Below are positions 52,651-62,500 of a DNA stretch of 64,000 nucleotides, piece after piece. Both the position numbers and the translations under genes were made by a program. Under the pieces are notes generated by a model. It searched no databases and was not told where the DNA came from. It saw only the letters and a list, made by a program, of their open reading frames with translations. The stretch's first letter is position 1. The number at the start of each line of letters is the position of its first letter. Source of the stretch: Archangium violaceum (lineage in GTDB: Bacteria; Myxococcota; Myxococcia; Myxococcales; Myxococcaceae); contig NZ_CP069338.1 in the NCBI RefSeq assembly GCF_016859125.1, forward strand, positions 8,497,501-8,561,500, written 5' to 3'.

Positions 52651-55101
52651 TCACCCCTGCTTCGCGAGCGCGGTGGCGGGCTGGAGCGTCAGCGTGCCCT
52701 CCGCGTGGGCCTCCACCTGCTGCCGCGTGAAGAGCAGCGGGTGGAACTCCACGTTCTGGCTCATCTCCATCAGGTCGTCCCGGTGCGGGTGGTACAGGTG
52801 CTCGCTCTGCCCCGGCGTGTGGATGCCCACCGACTTCGAGAAGTCATTCAGGTCGATGATCATCCGGAGCGCCGTACCGTGGACGACCTCGTACGGCCTG
52901 CTCCACAGGAAGGACGAGCCGTCCACCGAGTAGTTGTCACCACGCGCGGGCAGCGTCTTGCTGTTGAACGCGCGCCGGACGAACGCCGGGCCGATCCTCC
53001 CCAGCGGTGCGTTGATGAACGTCACCGTGTGTACCCGGCCCCACTGCCAGCCGGCCATGTCCGGCCCGTACTTCTGGCTCATCCACTGCACGGCCTCGGC
53101 GAAGCTGCGGCGCACCAGCTCGTCCCGCGTCTCCTTCTTCCCCGGCGTCCTCGAGTCCTGGAACCACTCGCTGTCGGGCTTCTCCATCAGCCCGATGACC
53201 CAGGGCATGTGCATGCTGCCGTGGCGCTCGTACTCGCTCGCCAGGTAGCGATCCACCAACTCCTTGCCGAGCTTGTTGCTCAGCAGGTTGCGCAGCAGGG
53301 TGATGTACCAGCTCTGGAACACCGTCGCGCCGATGCGGTCCGTCTCGAAGCGCAGATCCCAGGACTTCACCTCGTCGAGCGCCTTCGTCTGCAGGGCGTC
53401 CGCCGGCTGGGCCGCCGCCAGCAGGTAGGGCCGCAGGGCCTCGGCCGGCAGCGAGTACGTCTCCGCCTGGATGCGGCGCATGTCCTCGACGGTGTGCTTC
53501 GTGCTCGCCGCCAGCAGGTCCGTGATGCGCTTCGCGCGGTACCCCGGGAACCAGTTGTGGGCGATCAGGTAGGGGTAGTCGTCCGAGGTGATCTTGTTGT
53601 TGGCCGTGGCCGCGAAGCCCGCGGGCGGGTTGAGCGAGGCCGGGAGATCCTGGAAGGGAATCCACCCCTGCCACTCGTACTCGCCCGTCCAGCCCGGCAC
53701 CGGCACGAGCCCCTGGTGCCCCGCGGAGCGGATGGGGATCTTCCCCGTGGCCTGGTAGCCGATGTTGCCCTCCACGTCCGCGTACACGAAGTTCTGGCCC
53801 GGGCTCTCCCACAGCTCGAGCGCCGCGCGGAAGTCCTTCCAGCTCCCCGCCACGTTCATCTGCAGGAGCGCCTGGAGCAGCGGCCCGCTGTCGTGCAACG
53901 CCCAGCGCAGCGCCAGGGGCTCCGAGTCCGGCTTCACCTGCGGGCCGAGCACGCCATTCATGATGGGGCCGTGCCGGGTGAGGCGGATCTCCAGCGGCAC
54001 CGGTGCGCCACCCTTGACCGGAATCTGCTCGCGGAGGACCTCCAGGTCGTGCCACTCGCCCTTGAACTCGTAGCGCGTGGGGGCCTTCGGATCGTCCAGC
54101 TTCTCGATGTAGAAGTCCTGGGTGTCCGGGCCCAGGTTGGACATGCCCCAGGCGATGCGCCCGTTGTGGCCGACCACCACCATGGGGACGCCCGGCAGCG
54201 TGAAGCCCACCACGTCGAAGCGCCCGCCGTGCAGACCGCTCTCGTACCAGGTGGAGGGGAGCCCCAGGCCGATGTGCACGTCGTTGGCCAGCAGGGGCTT
54301 GCCGCTCGCCGTGCGGTCGCCGTGCACCACCCAGTTGTTGCTGCCGGAGACGATGTTCGGGTCTCCCAGCAGCGCGTCCACCTTGTCCAGCCCCTCCATC
54401 TTCGTCACACCGGCCAGGCCCCGGAGGTTCATGGCCTCGGGCGGCACGATGAGCGGCGTCTCCGGCGCGTGCGACGGGAGGATCATCGCGGTGAGCTCCT
54501 CGCCCACCTCCGCCAGCAGGCGCGCCCGGAACAGCTCCAGCCGGTGGTTGCCGCCCAGCGCGAGCGCCAGCATGTTGCCTCGCGTCAGGATGTCCACCGG
54601 CGTCCAGGGCGCCGGGGTGACGCCGAAGATGGAGCACTCGAGCGGCAGCGGCTCGGCCTTCAGGCGCGCGTTCACGCCCTCGGCGAAGGCCTCCGCGATG
54701 GTGCGCGCCTCCCCCTGGACGTGGGCCCAGGCGCGCTCGGCGGCCCGCCGCAGACCCAGGGTGCGCATGATGCGATCCACGGGCAACGCGCCCGGACCCA
54801 TCATCCCGGCCAGCGTGCCATCGGAGATCCGGCGGCTCATCTCCATCTGCCAGAGCCGGTCCTGCGCCTGCACGTAGCCCTGGGCGAAGAACAAGTCGTG
54901 CTCGTCCTTGGCGAAGATGTGCGGTACGCCCCACTTGTCCCGGATGATCTCCACGGGACCGTTGAGACCTGGCGCCGTCAGCGCCCCCTGCGTGCGCGGC
55001 CAGCGGCCACGGGCCAGGAAGGGACCCACGCCGGGCGTCGCCGCCGCCACCACCGGCGGGAGCATCTTGAGCATCTGGAACATCTGCCGCAGCTTCTTCA
55101 T
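52651..55101 (-). CDS. Penicillin-acylase family Ntn hydrolase
   Basis: An 816-residue precursor. Ser254, in the motif VSGSNNWVVHG, is the expected nucleophile that becomes the N-terminus of the beta chain after self-cleavage; the alpha chain and linker precede it. Other family features are NDVHIGLGLPSTWYESGL, RHGPIM and DNYSVDGSSF. The hydrophobic N-terminus suggests export to the periplasm. Members cleave amide bonds, including removal of acyl groups from siderophore or lactone substrates (PvdQ, QuiP). Linked by ATGA to an exporter and an NRPS, it may remove an acyl protecting group during export, or may inactivate signals; I favour the first. Confidence 0.88.
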   Translation of the reverse strand: MKKLRQMFQMLKMLPPVVAAATPGVGPFLARGRWPRTQGALTAPGLNGPVEIIRDKWGVPHIFAKDEHDLFFAQGYVQAQDRLWQMEMSRRISDGTLAGMMGPGALPVDRIMRTLGLRRAAERAWAHVQGEARTIAEAFAEGVNARLKAEPLPLECSIFGVTPAPWTPVDILTRGNMLALALGGNHRLELFRARLLAEVGEELTAMILPSHAPETPLIVPPEAMNLRGLAGVTKMEGLDKVDALLGDPNIVSGSNNWVVHGDRTASGKPLLANDVHIGLGLPSTWYESGLHGGRFDVVGFTLPGVPMVVVGHNGRIAWGMSNLGPDTQDFYIEKLDDPKAPTRYEFKGEWHDLEVLREQIPVKGGAPVPLEIRLTRHGPIMNGVLGPQVKPDSEPLALRWALHDSGPLLQALLQMNVAGSWKDFRAALELWESPGQNFVYADVEGNIGYQATGKIPIRSAGHQGLVPVPGWTGEYEWQGWIPFQDLPASLNPPAGFAATANNKITSDDYPYLIAHNWFPGYRAKRITDLLAASTKHTVEDMRRIQAETYSLPAEALRPYLLAAAQPADALQTKALDEVKSWDLRFETDRIGATVFQSWYITLLRNLLSNKLGKELVDRYLASEYERHGSMHMPWVIGLMEKPDSEWFQDSRTPGKKETRDELVRRSFAEAVQWMSQKYGPDMAGWQWGRVHTVTFINAPLGRIGPAFVRRAFNSKTLPARGDNYSVDGSSFLWSRPYEVVHGTALRMIIDLNDFSKSVGIHTPGQSEHLYHPHRDDLMEMSQNVEFHPLLFTRQQVEAHAEGTLTLQPATALAKQG

Positions 55102-56516
55102 GACTTCGAGCCTCCAGAGGCGGCGGAGAGCGCGGGCTCGCCCTCGGCACCGGGGTTTTCAGGCAGGTGGGTGACAGTCTTGTCCGGGACGGCATCCGGC
55201 AGCTCGTGCTCCAGGTTGCGCACGCGCGGGGACAGCCAGGTGACGAGCACGTTCACCCCCATCAACAAGCCCATCACAACGAACAGGAAGCCGATGCCGC
55301 GTCCGGGGCCGGTGCCCACCACGCGCCCGACACTCCCCGCGAGCGCTCCTCCCGGAGCCAGCCAGGGCTCGAAGACCCGGTCCGCCAGGGGGCCCGACAG
55401 CAGCGTGGCCACGGGCGACACGGCCATGGCGATCATCCGGCGCACGGCGAAGACGCGCCCCTGTACGCCTTGGGCCACCTTGCGCTGCCAGATGCTCTGG
55501 CTGGTGCCCATCATCAACGGCATCGTGAAGAGGAACAGCCCCGCGCACAGCGAGACGACCAGCGTGCTCGCGGGCAGACCGCCCCCGAGCAGCACGAGGC
55601 CGGACATCAGCTGGAAGCCGAGCACTCCCCGGACCAGCCGCTTGGGGCCGCCCCAGACGCTCATGGTGATGGCACCCGCCAGCATGCCCAGGCCCGCCAG
55701 CGAGAGGATCAGCCCCAGCGTGTCCGCGTCCGCGAAGCTCAGCACCAGCGGCGTGATGAGCACCGTCACCAGCCCGTAGAGCAGGTTGGGAAGGATGGAG
55801 GCCATCAGCAGCCCGAGCAGCCCGGGCCGCGTCCGGATGAAGCTCCAGCCGTAGGCCACCTCCTGCCTCAGCGAGGGCTTACTTCCGGCCTGCTGGGGCG
55901 AGGGAGGCAGGGACGGAAAGCGGACGAGCAGCAGGCTCCCCACGGCGATGACGTAGCTCGCCAGGTCGATCAGCACCACACCCTGCAACCCGATGCGGAC
56001 CACCAACGCGCCCGCGAGCACCGGCGCGACGATCTGGCTGGCCCCGTTGGCCAGCTCGAGCATGCCGTTGGCCCGGCCCAGGTGCTGCTTGGGCACCAGC
56101 TGCGACGTGGCGGCGGCGAGCGCCGGCCCGCGGATCGCCGCGAAGAGCGAGCTCACCGCGAACGGCAGATAGAAGTGCCAGGTCTCGAGCTTCCAGTAGC
56201 CGGCCTCGCCCGCGGCGATCAGCCCCCAGATGAAGAACGAGCAGATGCCCGCGCCCAGATCGCTGAGCAGCAGCGCCGTGCGGCGGTTCCACCGGTCCAC
56301 CAGCGCGCCGGCGATGGGCGACAGCAGCACGTACGGCACGGTGGCGAAGAAGGTGACCAGCGACAGCCTGGTGATGGAGCCGGTGCGCTTGTACACCTCG
56401 ATGCCGAGCGCGAAGCTGGTCAGCCCCGAGCCGATCAGCGAGAGCAACTGCCCCGCCCAGGTGATGCCGAAGGTCCGCATCGAGCCCTGGGGGGCGATGG
56501 GGGTGGGGGTACTCAT
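55098..56516 (-). CDS. MFS exporter, EntS-like
   Basis: A 472-residue transporter with about 12 membrane segments and the MFS_3/EntS family pattern: AGQLLSLIGSGLTSFALGI at the start, PIAGALVDRWNRRTALL as loop-2/3 motif, LGRANGMLELANGASQIVAPVLAGAL, and RVFAVRRMIAMAVSP in the second half. Proteins of this group export siderophores and peptides. Overlaps of 4 bp with both the NRPS upstream and the acylase downstream place it in a make-export-mature operon. Confidence 0.88.
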   Translation of the reverse strand: MSTPTPIAPQGSMRTFGITWAGQLLSLIGSGLTSFALGIEVYKRTGSITRLSLVTFFATVPYVLLSPIAGALVDRWNRRTALLLSDLGAGICSFFIWGLIAAGEAGYWKLETWHFYLPFAVSSLFAAIRGPALAAATSQLVPKQHLGRANGMLELANGASQIVAPVLAGALVVRIGLQGVVLIDLASYVIAVGSLLLVRFPSLPPSPQQAGSKPSLRQEVAYGWSFIRTRPGLLGLLMASILPNLLYGLVTVLITPLVLSFADADTLGLILSLAGLGMLAGAITMSVWGGPKRLVRGVLGFQLMSGLVLLGGGLPASTLVVSLCAGLFLFTMPLMMGTSQSIWQRKVAQGVQGRVFAVRRMIAMAVSPVATLLSGPLADRVFEPWLAPGGALAGSVGRVVGTGPGRGIGFLFVVMGLLMGVNVLVTWLSPRVRNLEHELPDAVPDKTVTHLPENPGAEGEPALSAASGGSKS

Positions 56517-59500
56517 GCCGCCTCCCGCTGAGCCAACGTCTTCAGGTGATGGGTGAGCCGTTCCGCCAGGGGGGCGGCGTGGGGTTCATTCAGCATCGTG
56601 TGATGCGCTCCGGGCACTTCCTGGACCTCGAGCGCGCCGGTGATCCACGCGCTCCAACCCAGTCGGCCATCCGGCGCGACTCCCTCTGGTTGCGTACTGG
56701 CCTTGAATAGCACGGCGGAACCCGCGTAGGGACGGGGCTCGTAGCTCTGCTGCGCTCGGATGTGGCGCATGAAGGTCTCGTAGAGCCGCCACGCCTGATC
56801 GAGGTCGACCACGGCCCCGCCTCCCACCACGCCACGGGCCTGCTCCAGCACGTAGGCCAGGCGCTCCCGGCCACTGAGTTGCAACAGGCGCTCGGAGTCC
56901 AACGGGAGGTCCCGCCAGGACAGCCCGAGGTTGTGGCAGAAGGCGCTCAGCAGGTTCAGCTCGTCCACCTCGCCCTTCTTGCCGGGCGCGTGCGTGTCGA
57001 ACAGGGTGAGCAGGTCCACCTTCTCGCCGGCGGCCTGGAGCTGCTGGGCCATCTCGAAGGCCAGCACGCCACCGAACGACCAGCCACCCAGGTAGTAGGG
57101 GCCGTGGGGCTGGACCTCGCGGATCTGCGCGACGTAGTGGCGAGCCATCGCCTCCACCGAGGCTGGTATCGGCTCGGCGCCGTCCAGCGCGGGGTCGTGC
57201 AGCCCGTAGACCGGCCGGGCTGCATCGAGGTGGCCGACCAGATCCGTGTAGCTCATGACGCCACCGCCGGCCGCGTGGACGAGGAACAGAGGCCGCAAGT
57301 GGGACTCTCCGGCCCGCAGCTTCACCAGCGCGCGCGGGCCCTCCGAGGCGTCTTGCTGCTGGCGCAATGCCTCGGCGAGGAGCTCGATCGTCGGGTTCTG
57401 GAACAGCGTGAGCACGCTTACGCGCCGCTCCAGGACCTGGAACACGCGGGACGTTACACGCGTGGCGAGCAACGAGTGGCCGCCCAGCTCGAAGAAGTTG
57501 TCCCGGATGCCGACGCGAGGCACCGAGAGCACTTCGGACCAGATGCCCGCGAGCTGCTCCTCGATAGGGGTGCGCGGGGCGATGTACTCGGAGCCGGAGA
57601 CCGTGGCCTCCGGAATCGGCAGCGCCCTCCTGTCCACCTTGCCGTTGGGCGAGAGCGGCAACTGCTCGAGCACCACGAAGGCGGAGGGCACCATGTACTC
57701 GGGCAGGTGCTCCTTGAGGTGGGCACGCAGCGCTGCCGTGGTGGGCGCCTGCTGCCCCGAGGGCGCGAGGTACGCCACCAGCCGCTTGTCTCCGGGCCTG
57801 TCCTCGCGAGCGATGACGATGCTCTGGCGCACGCCGGGGTGCTTATCGAGGACGGACTCGATCTCCCCCAGCTCGATGCGGAAGCCACGCACCTTCACCT
57901 GGAAGTCGATGCGGCCCAGGTACTCGAGGTTGCCATCGGCGCGGTAACGCACCAGATCGCCCGTGCGGTACAGGCGAGCGCCGGCCTCCCCACTGAACGG
58001 ATCCGGGATGAACTTCTCGGCGGTGAGCTCGGGGCGGTTGAGATAGCCGCGCGAGACTCCCACGCCGCCGATGTAGAGCTCGCCCGGCACGCCGATGGGG
58101 ACGGGCCGCTGGTGCTCATCGAGCACGTAGAGCTGAACGTTGGGCAGCGGCCTGCCGATGGGCGGACGCTGGCCATCCGGGGCGCAGGTGGCCATCGTGG
58201 CGCAGACCGTGGTCTCCGTGGGGCCGTAGCCATTGAGGAAGCGGCGCCCAGGCGATGCCCAGCGCGAGACGAGCTCGGGCGAGCAGGCCTCACCCGCGGA
58301 GACGACGGTGTGCAGCGAGTCCAGCCCCTCGCTGGGGAGCAGCGCCAACAGGGACGGCGGGAAGGTGACCACGTTGATGGCCTGCTCGCGCAGCAGGGCC
58401 ACCAACCCGGGCCCCGGCATCAGCGAGTCCCGGCGAGCCAGGCAGAGCGTGGCGCCCGACAGCAGCGTGACGGCGACCTCGGAGACCGAGGCGTCGAAGC
58501 TGAACGAGGCGAACTGGAGCACCCGGCTGCCAGGGCGGATGCCGAACGTCCGCGCCTGGGCCTGGACGAGGTTGGGCACTCCGCGGTGGGGCACCATGAC
58601 GCCCTTGGGCCGGCCGGTGCTGCCCGAGGTGTAGATGATGTACGCGAGGTTGTCCGGTGTGGTCCGGTGCCGCGGCGGCACATCCCCGCGGGCGGACAGG
58701 GTCTGCCAGTCCGTGTCCAGCCGGAGCACCTGTCCGGAGAACGCGGGCAGGGTGCCCACCAGGTGCGCCTGGGTGAGGAGGAGCGGCGCCCGGCAGTCCT
58801 CCAGCATGAAGGCGAGCCGGTCGGCCGGGTGCGCCGGATCGAGCGGCACGTAGGTCCCTCCGGCCTTGAGGATGCCCATCAGGCCGATGACCATCTCCAG
58901 CGAGGGCTCGACGCAGAGGGCGACGGGGATGTCGGGTCCAACGCCGAGACCCCTCAGTGCGTGGGCGAGCTGGTTGGCGCGCGTGTCGAGCTCCCGGAAG
59001 GTGAGCGACTGCTGCCCGAAGAGCACGGCGAGCGCGTTGGGCGTCCTCGCGGCCTGGGCCTCGAAGAGCTCGTGGATCGTGGCGTCGCGCGGGGCATCGG
59101 CGTGGGTGTCGTTCCACTCGACCAGCAGCTTGCGCTGCTCGGCCTCAGAGAGGAGAGACAGCTCGGAGAGCCGGGTCTCCGGGTGCGCCACGGCGGCCTC
59201 GAGCAGGGTGCGCAGGTGCTCCATGGCTCGCACCACGGTGTCGCGCTCGAAGAGGTCGACGTTGTACTCGAGGCCTCCCGCGAAGCCCTCCGGCGTGTCG
59301 GTGAGCGCGAGCGTCCAGTCAAACTTGGACGTGCCGCCCGCCAGCGCCACCGGCTCCAGGGTGAGGTCCTGCCGCAGCCTCAGCGCCTCGGTCGGCGCGT
59401 TCTGCAGGACGAACATCACCTGGAAGAACGGCGAGCGGCTGAGATCTCGCTGGGGCTGGAGCTGCTCAACGAGCTTCTCGAAGGGCAGATCCTGATGCTC

Positions 59501-62500
59501 GTAGGCGGCCAGGGTGGTGTCACGCACCTGGAGCAACAGCTCGCGGAAGGTGGCCTGGGGGGAGACGCGGGTGCGCAGGATGAGCGTGTTGACGAAGAAG
59601 CCGATGAGGCCCTCGAGCTCGGCGTCGCGGCGGCCCGCGATGGGCGAGCCGACGGAGATGTCGTCCTGGCGCGAGTAATGGTGCAGCAGCACCTGGAAGC
59701 CGGCCAGCAGCGTCATGAAGGGCGTGGCACCCAGACGCATGGAGAGCGACTTGATGGACTCGGAGAGTGCCTTGGGCAGGGCTACGCGCACGTTGTCACC
59801 CCGGAAGGTCTGAACGGGGGGACGGGGCTTGTCGGTGGCCAGCTCCAGATGCGCCGGAGCGCCGGAGAGCTGCTGCTTCCAGAAGCGCAGCTGCGCGTCG
59901 AGGACTTCTTCCTGCAACCAGGAGCGCTGCCAGAGGGCGTAGTCGGCGTACTGGACGGGCAGGGGCGGCAGGGAGGGCTGCTGGCCGGAAGCGTAGGCCA
60001 CGTAGAGGGTGGCCACCTCACGCACGAGCACGCCCATGGACCAGCCGTCGGAGACGATGTGGTGCATCACGAACACCAGCAGGTGGTCGTCGGCACCCAG
60101 GCGCAGCAGGGTGGCACGCAGGAGCGGACCGTTGGCCAGGTCGAAGGGGCGCAGGGCCTCCTGTCGGGCCAGCTCGCGGGCTCTCGCCTCACGCTCGGAG
60201 GTGGGCACGTCCTGGAGGTCCACCACCTCGAGCGGGACGGGGAGGGAGGGCGCGATGACCTGAATGGGCTGACCGTCGCGGGAGGCGAAGGTGGTGCGCA
60301 GGGACTCGTGACGGCGCACGAGCTCCTCGAAGGCACGCTGCAGGGCCTCGGTGTTCAATGGGCCCGAGAGCCTGTTGGCGACGGGGAGGTTGTAGGCGGG
60401 GCTGCCCGGCTCGAGTTGGTCCAGGAACCACAGCCGCTGCTGAGCGAAGGCCAGCGGGATGTCGCCCTCGCGAACGATGGAGCGCAGGCGCGAGGGTTGC
60501 GGCGCTCGATGTGAGCGCTGAGCCTCGTCGAGCTTGAGCGCGAGCGCGGAGAGGGTGGGGGCCTCGAAGAGGGCACGGACGGGCAGCTCCACCAGGAAGG
60601 CGGAGCGCAGGCGAGAGAGGACACGGGTGGCCAGCAGCGAGTGGCCGCCCAGCTCGAAGAAGTTGTCCTCGGCACCGACGCGAGGCACCCCGAGCACCTC
60701 GGCCCAGATGGCGGAGAGCTGCTGCTCGGTGGGGGTGCGCGGGGCGATGTATTCGGTCGCGGAGTCGATGGAGACCTCCGGAGCGGGAAGGGCCTTGCGG
60801 TTGACCTTGCCATTGGGCGTGAGCGGTAGCTGCTCGAGCACCACGAAGGCGGAGGGCACCATGTACTCGGGCAGGTGCTGTTTGAGGTAGGCGCGCAGCT
60901 CGGCCGTGGTGGGAGCCTCGGTGCTGGAGGGCGTGAGGTAGGCCACCAGACGCTTGTCGCCGGGCCTGTCCTCGCGAGCGACCACCACCACCTGGCGCAC
61001 ACCGGGGTGCTTGTCGAGGACGGACTCGATTTCACCCAGCTCGATGCGGAAGCCACGCACCTTCACCTGGAAGTCGGTGCGGCCGAGGTACTCGAGGGTG
61101 CCATCGGCGCGGTACCGGGAGAGGTCGCCGGTGCGGTACATGCGCGAGCCCGGCGTGGAGCTGAACGGGTCAGGGAGGAAGCGGTCGGCGGTGAGCTCGG
61201 GGCGGCCGAGGTAGCCGCGGGAGACACCGGCACCGGCGATGAACACCTCACCGGGCACGCCCGTGGGTACCGGCTGCAGGTGCGCGTCGAGGAGGTAGAC
61301 CCGGGTGCCGGAGATGGGCCTGCCGATGGTGGCGGGCTTGTCGGAGTGGCGGAGGGTGAAGGTGGAGTAGGTGGTGGTTTCGGAGGGGCCGTAGAGGTCG
61401 TAGACGAGGGAGAGGCCGGGCTGCTGGTAGAGGTGCTGGACGAGAGAGGAGGCCAGGGGCTCGCCAGCGAGGTTGACGACGCGGACGGAGGAGGGGAGGC
61501 CGCCGGAGCGCAACAACTCCGACATAGCGGAGGGGACGGTGTTGACGAGGGAGACGCGATGGGCGGCCGGGAGGCTGGGCAGCTCCAGGGCATTGCCCGC
61601 GAGGATGACGGTGCCGCCGAGGCTCAGGGGGAGGAAGAGCTCGAAGACGGAGAGGTCGAAGGCGATGGAGGTGGAGGCGAGCAAGCCGGAGAGGAGCTCC
61701 GGGGAGAAGACAGAGCGAGCCCAGAAGAGGAAGGAGACGGCGTTGCGGTGCTCGATGGAGACGCCCTTGGGGCGGCCGGTGGAGCCCGAGGTGTAGATGA
61801 GGTAGGCGAGGTTGCCGCTGAAGGCCGCACGCGAGGGATTGTGGGTGGGGGCGCGCGACAAAGTCTCCGCGTCCTTGTCGAGCAGCAGCACATGAGCGGA
61901 GTGCGCAGGCAGGCTGTCGGTTACCGCGGACTGGGCGACGAGGAAGCGCAGCTGGGCATCTTCCACGATGAAGCCCAGACGCTCGCGAGGGTAGGCGGGG
62001 TCGAGAGGGACGTAGAGGCCGCCGGCCTTGAGGATGCCGAGCAGGCCCACGACGAGGTCGGCCGAGCGCCTGGAGCAGATGCCGACAGGAGTCTCGGGCG
62101 TGACGCCGAGAGCACGCAGGGAGTGCGCGAGCTGGTTGGCGCGGGCGTTGAGCTCGGCGTAGGTGAGCGAGCGGGTGCCATCGACGAGGGCCTCGGCGTC
62201 GGGCGTGCGCTCCACCTGCGCCTCGAAGAGCTCATGAAGGGTGGCCTCGCGCGGGTAGTCGAGCGGGAGGTCATTCCACTCCACCAGGAGCTTGTGCTTC
62301 TCGGCCTCGGGTAGCAGCGGCAGTTCCGAGAGCCGGGTCTCCGGGTTGGAAATGGCCGCCTCGAGCAGGATGCGCAGGTGCTCGGTGGCACGCACGATGG
62401 TGTCACGCTCGAAGAGGTCGACGTTGTACTCGAGGCCGCCGGTGAAGCCGTTGGGGGTGTCGGTGAACGCGAGCGTCCAGTCGAACTTGGACGTGCCGCT